A stretch of DNA of 64,000 nt from assembly GCA_905176665.1 (NCBI GenBank), contig CAJINA010000083.1, positions 1-64,000 on the forward strand, read 5' to 3'. The translations under genes were made by a program, and so were the position numbers. The notes under the pieces were generated by a model. It was not told where the DNA came from and made no database searches. It worked only from the letters and a program-made list of their open reading frames with translations. Each line of letters opens with the position of its first letter. The stretch's first letter is position 1. This document shows, one piece after another, positions 49,664-58,601 of the stretch. This stretch comes from Olavius algarvensis Delta 4 endosymbiont (lineage in GTDB: Bacteria; Desulfobacterota; Desulfobacteria; Desulfobacterales; CAJINA01).

Positions 49664-52309
49664 ATGAATAGATTACACCTGACAACAGGAGTCCTCGTAT
49701 TGATCTGGGGTACACCCGATCCGGTGGGTGCCGCTGAGCGCAGCGGTCCCGCCCAGGGATTTCTATTCTATTTTGGTCTTGTCATTGTCGTGCTGGCATT
49801 GATGGTTCTGCTGGCATGGCTGGGGAACCTGCGGCTGCGCCAGCTGGTCACCAAAAAATCACAGGAGCTCAAAGAGACGGAGGAGGAATACCGCACCTTG
49901 ATCGGTGATTTGAACATCAGCCTTTACAGGGTTGACGGGGGGGCGGAAGGACGCATCATCAGGGCCAATGCCGGTTTTGCTGAAATGTTCGGTTATGATT
50001 CGGCCGACGATGTGAGCGGCCTTTCGGTCAAAAAGTTTTATAAGAATCCGCAAGACCGTTCGATTTTCATGACGGCGGTAGCCGAGAAGGGTCGCGTTGA
50101 GGGATTGGAACTCAAACTTACCAGGCGGGACGGAACCATCATTTACACCCAGTGTACCGCCAAAGTTAAATATGATGCGCATGGCAAGATCAAGTGGATT
50201 GAAGGTATTCATGAAGATATCACCGAGCGGAAAAACGCGGAAGCCCAGCTGCGCCAGTTGAACGAAGAACTGGAATTGCACATTGCCGATCGGACTGCCA
50301 TGCTTGAAGCCTCCATAGAAAAGGCCCGCAAATTAGCGGCCGAAGCGGAAGCTGCCAGCGTGGCTAAAAGTGAGTTTCTGGCCAACATGAGCCATGAGAT
50401 CCGCACGCCTATGAACGGGATTATCGGCATGTGCGACCTGATCATGAATACCCGCCTCGATCGTAAGCAGATTGAATACCTCAAAATCATTGAATCCTCC
50501 GGCCAATCACTGCTGGAGCTGATCAACGACATCCTCGATTTTTCCAAAATCGAGGCGGATAAAATGAAATTTGAAAGCATTCCCTTTTCATTGCGCACGA
50601 TGATGGGAGAAATCCCCGAAGTTTTTATCGAGCGCATGTCCCGCAAGCAGTTGGAAATGATTACCGACATTGCGGACGATGTTCCGGATAGGCTGATTTC
50701 CGATCCGCTGCGCACCAGACAGGTGATCATGAACCTGGTTTCAAATGCGTTGAAGTTTACCCAGAGAGGCGAGATCTGCATTTCGGTAGAAGTAAAGGGA
50801 CAAGAAGCCGACTCGGTTGAACTGCTTTTTTGTGTCCGGGACACCGGCATCGGCATACCGCCTGAATTGATAGAAAAACTCTTCGATGTGTTCACTCAGG
50901 CCGACGGATCCACTACCCGTAAATATGGCGGGACTGGCCTGGGGTTGGCCATCTGCAAACGGATCGTAAATATGTTGGGCGGCGAAATTTGGGTCGAGAG
51001 TGAACCCGGCGAGGGCAGCTCATTCTGGTTTACCGCCCTTTTCGAAGTGGCCGATGATGATACTGAGCGCAGGCTGGTAGTACCGGATTCCATGCGCAAT
51101 GCCCGTGTGCTGATCGTCGATGACAATCGGATCACCTTGCATGTGATCAAAAGGTTGGTCGAGTCCTTCGGCTGCCGTGCCGTGATTGCAGGTTCCGGCG
51201 AGGAGGCCCTGACCTTATTTTCCGGAACTCTGGATGACGATCCCATGGACCTGGTGCTCATGGATATTGGTCTGCCGGGGATGGACGGCATAACCACCGT
51301 AAAACGCATCTGGGAACTGAACGACGGCCACCAGATGCCGGTTATCATCATCAGCGCAATCGGAAGCGAAAAGGAAATGCGGCGGGCCAGCGAGGCCGGT
51401 ATCGAACATTATCTTGTGAAACCGGTTAAGCATTCGGGACTTTTCGATGCCATGGTTGAAGTGCTGGGATTTAAGCAGAACCGCCGGCCGGCGCCGCAGA
51501 CGCGGCTGGTGACACCCGATCATTTTAACGAGCTGCGGGTCCTGCTGGTCGAGGATAACCTGATCAACCAGAAGGTGGCCCGGGAGATATTGAAGCTGGG
51601 GGGCATCGATCCGGAAGTCGCCGAGAACGGAGCCAAAGCGGTTGCCGCGGTGCGAACCGGAGAGTTTGACCTGGTGCTGATGGATATTCAGATGCCTGAA
51701 ATGGACGGTCGGGAAGCGACCACCGTTATCCGTAATGAACTCGGTCTGGCTGATCTGCCGATTATTGCCATGACCGCCCATACCATGGCCGGTGACCGGG
51801 AAAAATGCCTGGCCGTCGGGATGAATGATTATATCTCCAAACCCATTGACCCCGAACTGTTGTTTCAGGCCATTGGCAATGCTGTCGAAGGCGGCGGTTA
51901 CGGTAAGGTATCATTGTCCACTCCTGACGAGGATCAGGAAGATGAAGGCCTCCACCAGGACGATCTGCCCGGCCTGGATCTCGCAGAAGGCTTGGCGCGG
52001 GTCGGTGGCTCCGAGGAGCTGTACCTGGAAATAATGAACGAATACTGCGACTATTATCAGGACATAATCTCGGAGTTTAACAGCCTGCTCGACCAGGCTG
52101 ATGCGGCGGCCGCCCGGAAAAAGGCCCATTCACTCAAAGGGGCCGCCGGGAATATTTCCGCCGTTGACTTGAAGCTGGCGGCCGAATCACTGGAAACTGC
52201 CTGTCTGGAGGGGAACCTTGCCCGGGCGCGGGTCCGGTTGGAAGATGTGAATCAAGCCCTAGAGCAGTTGTTTGCCAATGCGATCCAGTTAAAGAAAAAC
52301 GCCGGTTGA
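49664..52309 (+). CDS. Membrane hybrid histidine kinase with two receivers and HPt (BarA-like)
   Basis: 881 residues; ATG 1 bp after epmA, so coupled. Signal-like segment, then a transmembrane helix (about 32-55), PAS (about 68-190), HisKA with [13 protein letters not shown] (about 240), HATPase ([15 protein letters not shown]), receiver 1 ([13 protein letters not shown]), receiver 2 ([13 protein letters not shown]) and a C-terminal HPt with phospho-His in [14 protein letters not shown] complete phosphorelay within one chain. No response regulator with an output domain is adjacent. Very similar in layout to the kinase at 61863-64000. Confidence 0.93.
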   Translation: MNRLHLTTGVLVLIWGTPDPVGAAERSGPAQGFLFYFGLVIVVLALMVLLAWLGNLRLRQLVTKKSQELKETEEEYRTLIGDLNISLYRVDGGAEGRIIRANAGFAEMFGYDSADDVSGLSVKKFYKNPQDRSIFMTAVAEKGRVEGLELKLTRRDGTIIYTQCTAKVKYDAHGKIKWIEGIHEDITERKNAEAQLRQLNEELELHIADRTAMLEASIEKARKLAAEAEAASVAKSEFLANMSHEIRTPMNGIIGMCDLIMNTRLDRKQIEYLKIIESSGQSLLELINDILDFSKIEADKMKFESIPFSLRTMMGEIPEVFIERMSRKQLEMITDIADDVPDRLISDPLRTRQVIMNLVSNALKFTQRGEICISVEVKGQEADSVELLFCVRDTGIGIPPELIEKLFDVFTQADGSTTRKYGGTGLGLAICKRIVNMLGGEIWVESEPGEGSSFWFTALFEVADDDTERRLVVPDSMRNARVLIVDDNRITLHVIKRLVESFGCRAVIAGSGEEALTLFSGTLDDDPMDLVLMDIGLPGMDGITTVKRIWELNDGHQMPVIIISAIGSEKEMRRASEAGIEHYLVKPVKHSGLFDAMVEVLGFKQNRRPAPQTRLVTPDHFNELRVLLVEDNLINQKVAREILKLGGIDPEVAENGAKAVAAVRTGEFDLVLMDIQMPEMDGREATTVIRNELGLADLPIIAMTAHTMAGDREKCLAVGMNDYISKPIDPELLFQAIGNAVEGGGYGKVSLSTPDEDQEDEGLHQDDLPGLDLAEGLARVGGSEELYLEIMNEYCDYYQDIISEFNSLLDQADAAAARKKAHSLKGAAGNISAVDLKLAAESLETACLEGNLARARVRLEDVNQALEQLFANAIQLKKNAG

Positions 52310-52387
52310 CCGACTGTTCCACAGCCGCAGACCCCTGCTCAATGGGGGGGTGTCGTGCAATTCTGTATTTTCCCCACCGGGACATAT

Positions 52388-52578
52388 TAGAAGTTATCTC
52401 AAAAAAGTCTTTGGCCCCAATCTCGGCGTTGGGCGCAAAATGTAGCACGGAGGGCCGGTTTTCAAGCCGTGAGGCGCAACCTTTAGCACTATCCTCGGAA
52501 TCCTGGAGTATTACTCCGGTTCACATGTGGCGCCCGTCTTGATGTTGAACCAGAATCCGCTATTTGAGATAGCTTCTA
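52388..52578 (+). repeat. MITE-like element, copy 5 (left flank of MFS gene)
   Basis: 191 bp. Ends TAGAAGTTATCTCAAAAAAG and CTATTTGAGATAGCTTCTA, i.e. TAGAAG...CTTCTA. Contains CCCAATCTCGGCGTTGGGCG, CTGGAGTATTACTCCGG and GATGTTGAACCAGAATCC. It is nearly identical in inverse orientation to copy 6. Its last three bases are the stop codon (TAG on the minus strand) of the MFS gene. Confidence 0.92.
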
Positions 52579-53796
52579 CTCGGATGGAAAATTTCGCTCC
52601 GGCAAGACGCGAGAATCGCTGGACCCAGTCTTTTCAACGCAGAGCACGAAGAGAACCACGGCCGCCGTCATAAGGACCCCGCCAAGCAAAAATGCCTGCC
52701 TGAGCCCGGCAATATCCATCATAAGACCCGCGGCCATAGATCCCGTCAGCATGCCCAGGCTGTGCCCCATGGTCAGCAGGCTCATGATGGATCCCATGGC
52801 ACGGTGTTCGTTCCCTTTGATGACGACCAGGGCCATCAGTGCCGGGGTTGCAATGCCGCCGCCCACCCCGAAGAGAATGTTGGCCGCCAGGAGGGCTTGA
52901 AAACTTTCGGCCCAGTTGAAAAGAAAGACCCCCAGGGCGCCCACCAGACCGCCGATGATGACCAGGACGTTCTTATTGGTCCGGTCAGCCAGGGTGCCCA
53001 TGGGAAAGTGCAGGACACCGCTGATGAATATGCCGATCATGACCAAAAAACCGACCGTTGAACTGGATAGGTTGAGATTGGTTGTGGCCAGAATCGGTAG
53101 AAAGCCCCAAATGACGCCAATGCAGGCCGCGTAGGCAAACCGGATGGCAAACTGGCCGATTATATCGCGATCGGCCATCAGGCGCCGCCAGGGAACGATT
53201 TGGGCGGCCACCACGACCACTTTTTCGGAGCGGGTGGGGGGCAGCAGGCAGACACTCAATAAAAAACTTGCTCCGGCAAGCAGGCCCATACAGAAAAAGG
53301 CCGTATCCAGGCTGAAAAGATCATGGATGTATCCGCCCAGTACCGGCCCGATGCTGAGACCGAAGAACATGGCCACATTGAACAGCCCCATGGTGGTGCC
53401 TTCCCGGCCCGGCGGGGTAATGTCGCCCACGTAGGCTTGGATGACCGGCATCATCATGGCGGAAGCGATCCCCTGAAAAAAGCGAATGACGATCAGGGCG
53501 GTCACGGAACTCGAAAGCATGAACGCCAGCGAAATAAGGGTGTAGGCCAGCAATCCCGATACGATGTAAGGCCGACGACTGTGTTCATCCGACTTTTTAC
53601 CGAAATAGGAGAGACTGAACGTTCGGGAAAGGGAGAAGGAACCGAAGATGAGGCCGATGGCAAAGCCCCCGGCACCCAGTTCATGGGCGTATACCGGCAG
53701 CAGCGGAACCACGATGCCGACACCGGTCACAGCGGTGAACAGAGAGAAAAAGAGGACCCCAAATATCTTCCAGTTCAGGGTGGCCATGGCCTGCAC
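52576..53796 (-). CDS. MFS transporter, drug/metabolite efflux type
   Basis: 406 residues with 12 hydrophobic segments. The first-loop motif reads YFGKKSDEHSRRP (the family's G-x-x-x-D-R-x-G-R-R region, altered) and the later one GTLADRTNK. Typical of proton-coupled exporters of the DHA1 type. The start at 53796 lacks a strong ribosome binding site. The stop is formed by the terminus of MITE copy 5, so the native C-terminus may be lost, but the 12-segment fold appears complete. MITE copies in opposite orientation lie on each side. Confidence 0.88.
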   Translation of the reverse strand: MQAMATLNWKIFGVLFFSLFTAVTGVGIVVPLLPVYAHELGAGGFAIGLIFGSFSLSRTFSLSYFGKKSDEHSRRPYIVSGLLAYTLISLAFMLSSSVTALIVIRFFQGIASAMMMPVIQAYVGDITPPGREGTTMGLFNVAMFFGLSIGPVLGGYIHDLFSLDTAFFCMGLLAGASFLLSVCLLPPTRSEKVVVVAAQIVPWRRLMADRDIIGQFAIRFAYAACIGVIWGFLPILATTNLNLSSSTVGFLVMIGIFISGVLHFPMGTLADRTNKNVLVIIGGLVGALGVFLFNWAESFQALLAANILFGVGGGIATPALMALVVIKGNEHRAMGSIMSLLTMGHSLGMLTGSMAAGLMMDIAGLRQAFLLGGVLMTAAVVLFVLCVEKTGSSDSRVLPERNFPSE

Positions 53797-53943
53797 GTTC
53801 CGGGTTTAAAGGTTCTCAAACTTGGGCGCATGCCTGGCGATCAGGCCTGGCGCAACCATGGGCCCTGTTGTCAGATTGTGCGCGGGATAATCGCGTCATC
53901 TCGCTGAACTGCAGGCCAGACGACTTTCCGTACTTTCATGTAA

Positions 53944-54134
53944 TAGAAGCTATCTCAAAAAACGGATTTTGGTTCAACATCAAGGCGGGCGCTACATGTG
54001 AACCGGAGTAGTACTCCAGTATTTCGAGGATAGCGCTAAAGGTTGCGCCTGACGGCTTGAAAACCGGCCCTCCGTGCTAAATTTAGCGCCCAACGCCGAG
54101 ATTGGGACAAAAGACTTTTTTGAGATGGCTTTTA
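53944..54134 (-). repeat. MITE-like element, copy 6 (right flank of MFS gene)
   Basis: 191 bp in reverse orientation. Ends TAGAAGCTATCTCAAAAAAC and TTTTTTGAGATGGCTTTTA. Internal blocks GGATTTTGGTTCAACATCAA, CCGGAGTAGTACTCCAG and CCCAACGCCGAGATTGGG match copy 5 read backwards over nearly the full length. It occupies most of the gap between the MFS and FmdB genes. Confidence 0.92.
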
Positions 54135-54163
54135 GCCTTAACCTAAGGCCTGCATCAGTGCTT

Positions 54164-54376
54164 TCAGCCGCCCCCGTGCGCTGTTTTACAGGCCGGCGGA
54201 GTGAATCCGCCCGATCCGCTAGGCACCCCGTTGGGACGGATGGCACCGGCCGACATCAGCTTGACCACATCTTTGTGGCAGCATTCCGGGCAATCCGGGG
54301 CGGAGCCGCTGGTGGAAAAGGTCAGTTCTTCAAAATCGTGACCGCATTGGTTACAGCGGTATTCATAAATCGGCAT
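54164..54376 (-). CDS. FmdB-type zinc ribbon protein
   Basis: 70 residues from the ATG at 54376 with AGGAG upstream. MPIYEYRCNQCGHDFEEL begins the FmdB/CxxC-CxxC family, and the second pair is CPECC. The tail is glycine- and proline-rich and ends in HGGG. FmdB proteins are putative regulators or Fe-S/zinc accessory proteins; the function of this one is unknown. It sits 96 bp from the nitroreductase gene upstream on the same strand. Confidence 0.85.
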   Translation of the reverse strand: MPIYEYRCNQCGHDFEELTFSTSGSAPDCPECCHKDVVKLMSAGAIRPNGVPSGSGGFTPPACKTAHGGG

Positions 54377-54472
54377 TGCATATCTCCTGGCGGCCATGAG
54401 AGCCTGATTGCATCTAAACTTGTGCGCTAACATAGCACCCCCGAGGCGCAAGTCAAGCCTGTATCTGCGGGT

Positions 54473-55381
54473 TCAACCGCCAACAATCCGGGGGGCCACT
54501 GCCTTCCGGTCGGCCAGCGCCTGCCAGGTCTCGTCCGGGTAGCCGACTGTCAAGACCGCATGGACAGATTCGGCGGCCGGCATTCCGATTTTCGCTTGTA
54601 TGGCGCGATCCCGATTCATGGCCGCGACCGCGAACCCGATCGGACAGGTTCCCAATCCCAGGCTGTGCGCACCCAGCAGTATATTCTGGGCCGCCATCAG
54701 GGCATCTTCTTTGGGGCAGGAGGCCCCCGGGGTCGTCGCAATGATAATCAAGGCCGGTGCCTGCCAGAATAGAAAGTCCTTTCCAATTGTATCAAACTCG
54801 AGAATTTTTTCTTTAACTTCTTGATAATAATTAAGATAGTAGGTTTTTAGCTCACCACGCCCGCACAGGGCCAACAGGTTGCGCAGCAGCGGGTTGGCGG
54901 CGGTTTGATTCAGTTTCCTGAAAAAGGCACCCACGGCCTTGCCCAGTTCCAAAACCGCCGGGCGGGTGGGGACGAGTGTGAAGGTCCATTGTTGGCAATT
55001 CGACCCGGAAGGGGCACTGGTCCCTATTTTTACCAGGTCTTGCAGGACGCTCAAAGGCACCGGTTTATCCAGGTAGTTCCGGCAGGAACGCCGTGACCGC
55101 ATGAGCCGGAAAAGCTGGGCGGGATCGAATTCACCATGGGGCAGCCAGCGATTGTCGTTGGGTACGGATGCGAGCTGCATACCGTCGGCGGCGAGGCTGG
55201 TGACGGTAACCGCTCGCGTGGGACACGCCGCAACACAATGACCACAAGCGATGGATTCATTTCCGGTTACCACTGCTTTGTCGCCTTGCAGGCTGATGGT
55301 TTCTTTGGGGCAGACGCGGATACATTCGCCGCAGCCGATACAGAGGTCGGGATCGATGACGGTATGAACGGATTTATCCAT
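54473..55381 (-). CDS. Nitroreductase with N-terminal ferredoxin domain
   Basis: 302 residues from the ATG at 55381 (GGAAG upstream; a longer frame has no signal). Two [4Fe-4S] motifs (CIGCGECIRVCP about 14-25, CGHCVAACP about 47-55) are followed by the FMN nitroreductase fold: SRRSCRNYLDKP, SAPSGSNCQQW and LGLGTCPIGFA. The fusion is common in anaerobes and lets reduced Fe-S clusters feed the flavin; substrates may be nitroaromatics, quinones or other oxidants. Confidence 0.9.
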   Translation of the reverse strand: MDKSVHTVIDPDLCIGCGECIRVCPKETISLQGDKAVVTGNESIACGHCVAACPTRAVTVTSLAADGMQLASVPNDNRWLPHGEFDPAQLFRLMRSRRSCRNYLDKPVPLSVLQDLVKIGTSAPSGSNCQQWTFTLVPTRPAVLELGKAVGAFFRKLNQTAANPLLRNLLALCGRGELKTYYLNYYQEVKEKILEFDTIGKDFLFWQAPALIIIATTPGASCPKEDALMAAQNILLGAHSLGLGTCPIGFAVAAMNRDRAIQAKIGMPAAESVHAVLTVGYPDETWQALADRKAVAPRIVGG

Positions 55382-55546
55382 GGTGCCTAAACTTCCTTTC
55401 CGGGTTTGGGGTTTTGCTCTGCTCGCATTTACGCTGGGGATATTTTTATCACGATATGCAGGCGGTATTTGCGGTATGATCAAACACGCATGCGATTCTA
55501 AGCAAGCCGGGCCGGGAGAGGCAAGCCGGTTCGCAGGCGCTTGCTC

Positions 55547-56170
55547 TCAGTTGCCCTGCAGGCCGCCGATAAAATGCTCTACGGCATGATCGAGCAGGCT
55601 TTGGTGACTATCACCGGCGAGCACGGTATCCTTGAGTTTTTTGAACTGGATCAGACCGTGCAGGGTACCCCAGAAGGTGATGGCGTCCCGCCGCGAGTTC
55701 CTGCTGTGAAACAGGCCGGTTCGATTACCCGCGCTGATGATCTCGACAATCAGTCCGATGATCTGGCTGCCGTGGCGATCCACTTTGCTTTTCAGGCTGG
55801 GCGCGAAAAAAATTTCGGGTGCCGCGAGAAAGTAATTGATAATATCGTAGTAATTCCGGTTTTCTTTGCTAAAGCGTACGTATTGGCGGCCTATCCGGCG
55901 CAGTTTTTCATCGGGCGGCAGATCCAGATTGGCGGTCTTGAGAATCCGGGCGAAGAGTATTTCCAGGCCTTCTTCCTGGAGGTCGGCGAAAATCTCCTCT
56001 TTATTCTTGTAGTAGAAATAGATGGTGCCGACCCCCAGTTCAGCCTGTTTGGCGATCTGGTTGATGGAGGTGGCCTGCAGGCCCTTGTCAAAGAGTAACG
56101 CCCGGGCGGCATCCAGAATCTGGTTCCGCCGGGCTTGTTTTTCTCTTTGCCTTCTCTCTTTAAGTCCCAT
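55547..56170 (-). CDS. TetR family transcriptional regulator
   Basis: 207 residues from the ATG at 56170 (a TTG at 56200 would add 10). The N-terminal helix-turn-helix reads ATSINQIAKQAELGVGTIYF, typical of TetR. The ligand-binding C-terminal part has FFAPSLKSKVDRHG. It is the last gene of a minus-strand group SDR - small protein - TetR, so it may control that group in response to a lipid-like or aromatic ligand. Confidence 0.9.
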   Translation of the reverse strand: MGLKERRQREKQARRNQILDAARALLFDKGLQATSINQIAKQAELGVGTIYFYYKNKEEIFADLQEEGLEILFARILKTANLDLPPDEKLRRIGRQYVRFSKENRNYYDIINYFLAAPEIFFAPSLKSKVDRHGSQIIGLIVEIISAGNRTGLFHSRNSRRDAITFWGTLHGLIQFKKLKDTVLAGDSHQSLLDHAVEHFIGGLQGN

Positions 56171-56203
56171 GATGGTTTCGTTTAAGTTGTCGCCGGCCAA
56201 CGG

Positions 56204-56431
56204 TTATATTTTGCGAAAAGAGTACCAGGGGCGCTGCCGCTTCATGTGGCAATGCCGGACCGGGCACGAGCGAATGGGGTCGGCCTCCGGGGTGCAAAGT
56301 TGTCCGGCGGGCGCCCCGGACCGGGCAGCCACCCAGGCCCGGGCCTGTTCTTCGCTGTCAACTGTACCCGCGGTGTAAACGGTTCGGCCGACGCAATGCA
56401 TATAGCCATATTCCAGGCGGTAGCTTCCCAT
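56204..56431 (-). CDS. Small hypothetical protein with four cysteines
   Basis: 75 residues from the ATG at 56431 with AAGGA upstream. It begins MGSYRLEYGYMHCVGRTVY and has cysteines at positions 13, 46, 56 and 61. The spacing is not a clear zinc motif. It fits between the SDR and TetR genes with 8 and 33 bp gaps, supporting a real gene in the operon. The family is not recognised. Confidence 0.5.
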   Translation of the reverse strand: MGSYRLEYGYMHCVGRTVYTAGTVDSEEQARAWVAARSGAPAGQLCTPEADPIRSCPVRHCHMKRQRPWYSFRKI

Positions 56432-56439
56432 CGGGTCCT

Positions 56440-57249
56440 TCACTGGATTTCGCTGCTGAACTTTTTGGTCATCATTTTTTCGTAAAACACGGGAGCGATT
56501 CGGCTGATCCAATACCCGAGTTTGCCCATAAAAGTCAATATCAGCAGGGACTTTTTCCGAACAGCCGCCCGGTATATTTCCGCAGCAGCGCTCTCCGGGG
56601 TGGCCTCTTTGCCGATCTTCGACTGCGGTCGTGCGGTTACCTGACCGTCGGCCCCCAGTGCGCGGGTCTGGAGGTTTGTACGAATGAAACCGGGGCAGAC
56701 GATCAGCACATGGACGCCTTGTTCCCGCAGCTCACAACGCAACGACGTAAACAACCCGTGCAGCGCGTGTTTGCTGGCACTGTAGCCGGTACGTCCCAAA
56801 AGCGGCGTAAGCCCGGCTACGCTCTCGTTTACGATAATCATGCCCCGACGTTCAATCAGGCTGTCGAGGGCGGCTTTGGTACAATAGAGCGAACCGAAGA
56901 AATTGACCGCCATGACCTTGTGGAACACATCCAGCTGTGTGTCGGCAAAACGGCTGCGCTGCGTAATCCCGGCATTGTTGATCAGTACATCGATCCCGCC
57001 GAATTCACGGATGACCACCGCCATGGCATCTGCGCACATGGTTTGCTCGGTGACGTTACAGGTAACCGCCAGGGCCCGCCAGCCGCAGTCGCGAAACGCC
57101 TGTTCATGTCGGGACAGGGCGGCCGGGTCCATATCGATTAAGGCCACCGCGGCCCCCTCGCCGGCGAATTTACGGGCCAACGCGAGGCCGATACCGCTGG
57201 CGGCGCCAGTGATGGCGACCACTTTATCTTTAAAAGGACGAGTTGCCAT
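56440..57249 (-). CDS. Short-chain dehydrogenase/reductase
   Basis: 269 residues. NAD(P)-binding TGAASGIGLALA, NNAGITQ, the catalytic Ser in VNES and the Tyr/Lys pair in GYSASKHAL. The C-terminal extension (about 215-269, with a hydrophobic stretch ILTFMGKLGYWISRIAPV) suggests membrane association, as in retinol/lipid-type SDRs. First gene of the SDR - small protein - TetR group. Confidence 0.88.
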   Translation of the reverse strand: MATRPFKDKVVAITGAASGIGLALARKFAGEGAAVALIDMDPAALSRHEQAFRDCGWRALAVTCNVTEQTMCADAMAVVIREFGGIDVLINNAGITQRSRFADTQLDVFHKVMAVNFFGSLYCTKAALDSLIERRGMIIVNESVAGLTPLLGRTGYSASKHALHGLFTSLRCELREQGVHVLIVCPGFIRTNLQTRALGADGQVTARPQSKIGKEATPESAAAEIYRAAVRKKSLLILTFMGKLGYWISRIAPVFYEKMMTKKFSSEIQ

Positions 57250-57287
57250 GTTGTCTTTCCTTGCCTAACAATCCAGCGTAACGCTAC

Positions 57288-57432
57288 TATAAGCTATCTG
57301 AAAAAAGTCTTTTGGCTCAATCTCGGCGTTGGACGTGAAATTTAAATCATCGAATTACTGGAGTATTCCTCCGGTTCAGATATCACCCCCGCTTTGATAT
57401 GGAACCAGAATCCGTTTTTGAGATACCTTCTA
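57288..57432 (+). repeat. MITE-like element, copy 7
   Basis: 145 bp. Ends TATAAGCTATCTGAAAAAAG and GTTTTTGAGATACCTTCTA. Internal blocks GGCTCAATCTCGGCGTTGG, CTGGAGTATTCCTCCGG and GATATGGAACCAGAATCC. The G after CTATCT and the base changes at the right end mark it as somewhat decayed. It lies between the SDR and the BASS transporter, 12 bp from the latter's stop. Confidence 0.85.
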
Positions 57433-57443
57433 AACGGGTGTCT

Positions 57444-58379
57444 CTAAAGCCCGGGGGCCTCGCAGGTATGGTCCTGCGGGTCTTTGAACCGGGTGAAGAT
57501 AAAGGCGGTGATCAATCCGGCGACAATGTGCCAGATTCCCCACCACCCAACCAAAATGGCCATGCCTCCCATTCCGCCGAAAAAATTGAATACCAGGATC
57601 AGGCCCAGGGCCGAATTCTGGATGCCGACCTCGATGGAAACGGCCCGGCAGGCGCCTTCTTCCAGCCGAAACAGACGCGCGGTCCAATAACCGATGTTCA
57701 ATGCCAGGGCATTGTGCACAAGGACCGCCAGAACCACCAGCCCGATGACCTGCAGGAAGATTTTAAAATTTGCGGCCAGGGCGCCCAGCACGATGAGAAT
57801 GAAAAAAACCAGGGCGAAGATCTTGAACGGCTTCCGGACCCGGTCGGCCAGGTTGGGGAACATTCGGGAAAGGGTCATCCCCAGTATGAGCGGGATGCCC
57901 AGGATAATGAATACCGTGGTAAAGACATCCATGGGACTTAAGCTCACTTTCTGGAGGATGGGCGCCGTATCGGGGTTTAGGTTGCCCCAGATCGACAGGT
58001 TCAAGGGTGTCATCACGATGGCCGCAGCCGTGGAGACAGCCGTCATACTGATGGATATCGCACAGTTTCCCCGGGCCAGGTACGTCATGAGATTGGAAAG
58101 GTTGCCGCCCGGGCAGGCTGCCACCAGAATCATGCCCAGGGCAATGGACGGGTGCGGTCTGATCAGCAGGGTCAATCCGAAGGTAAAGGCCGGCAACAGC
58201 AAAAACTGGGCAAACAGGCCGATACCGGGTGCTTTGGGTGAGGCGATTATCCGCTTAAAGTCTTCTACTTTGAGGTCGATGGCGACCCCGAGCATCATCA
58301 ACCCGATGGCGGCATTGATGATCATCAAACCCTGCGGATTAAAATTTAGACGGACCTGGTCAATGGCTACCGGATCCAT
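57444..58379 (-). CDS. Bile acid:sodium symporter (BASS) family transporter
   Basis: 311 residues from the ATG at 58379, which has AGGAGG directly upstream. About nine to ten hydrophobic segments; the family crossing regions are CPGGNLSNLMTYLARGN (about 110) and EVGIQNSALGL (about 247). BASS proteins take up organic acids, sterol acids or pyruvate with sodium. The gene stands apart from the TPP enzyme operon upstream, but shared strand and proximity hint that it may import that pathway's substrate. Confidence 0.9.
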   Translation of the reverse strand: MDPVAIDQVRLNFNPQGLMIINAAIGLMMLGVAIDLKVEDFKRIIASPKAPGIGLFAQFLLLPAFTFGLTLLIRPHPSIALGMILVAACPGGNLSNLMTYLARGNCAISISMTAVSTAAAIVMTPLNLSIWGNLNPDTAPILQKVSLSPMDVFTTVFIILGIPLILGMTLSRMFPNLADRVRKPFKIFALVFFILIVLGALAANFKIFLQVIGLVVLAVLVHNALALNIGYWTARLFRLEEGACRAVSIEVGIQNSALGLILVFNFFGGMGGMAILVGWWGIWHIVAGLITAFIFTRFKDPQDHTCEAPGL

Positions 58380-58408
58380 AAGCCCTCCTGTAAGGTTGGT
58401 CACCTATT

Positions 58409-58526
58409 CAACTTTCGGGTTTTATCAGAACTAAGGTTCAATATCGAAATCGATTCCCGGATGACGTTTTCAGACCCGATTTCGATCCTGATAGCGATTT
58501 CGATTTCGGCTGAAACCCGAAAGTTG
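58409..58526. repeat. Long inverted repeat in the BASS gene leader
   Basis: CAACTTTCGGGTTT (58409-58422) and its exact complement AAACCCGAAAGTTG (58513-58526) flank about 90 bp. Inside is a nested pair, ATCGAAATCG (58443-58452) with CGATTTCGAT at 58477-58486 and again at 58495-58504. The whole could form a large cruciform or RNA structure between the TPP enzyme and BASS genes. Function unknown. Confidence 0.6.
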
Positions 58527-58601
58527 AGACAATTATTTTTTAAGGCTCAATTTAAAAGGTTTTCAGCTCTTCACTTGAACCCTCGAACCCTTGAATCCTT
58601 A

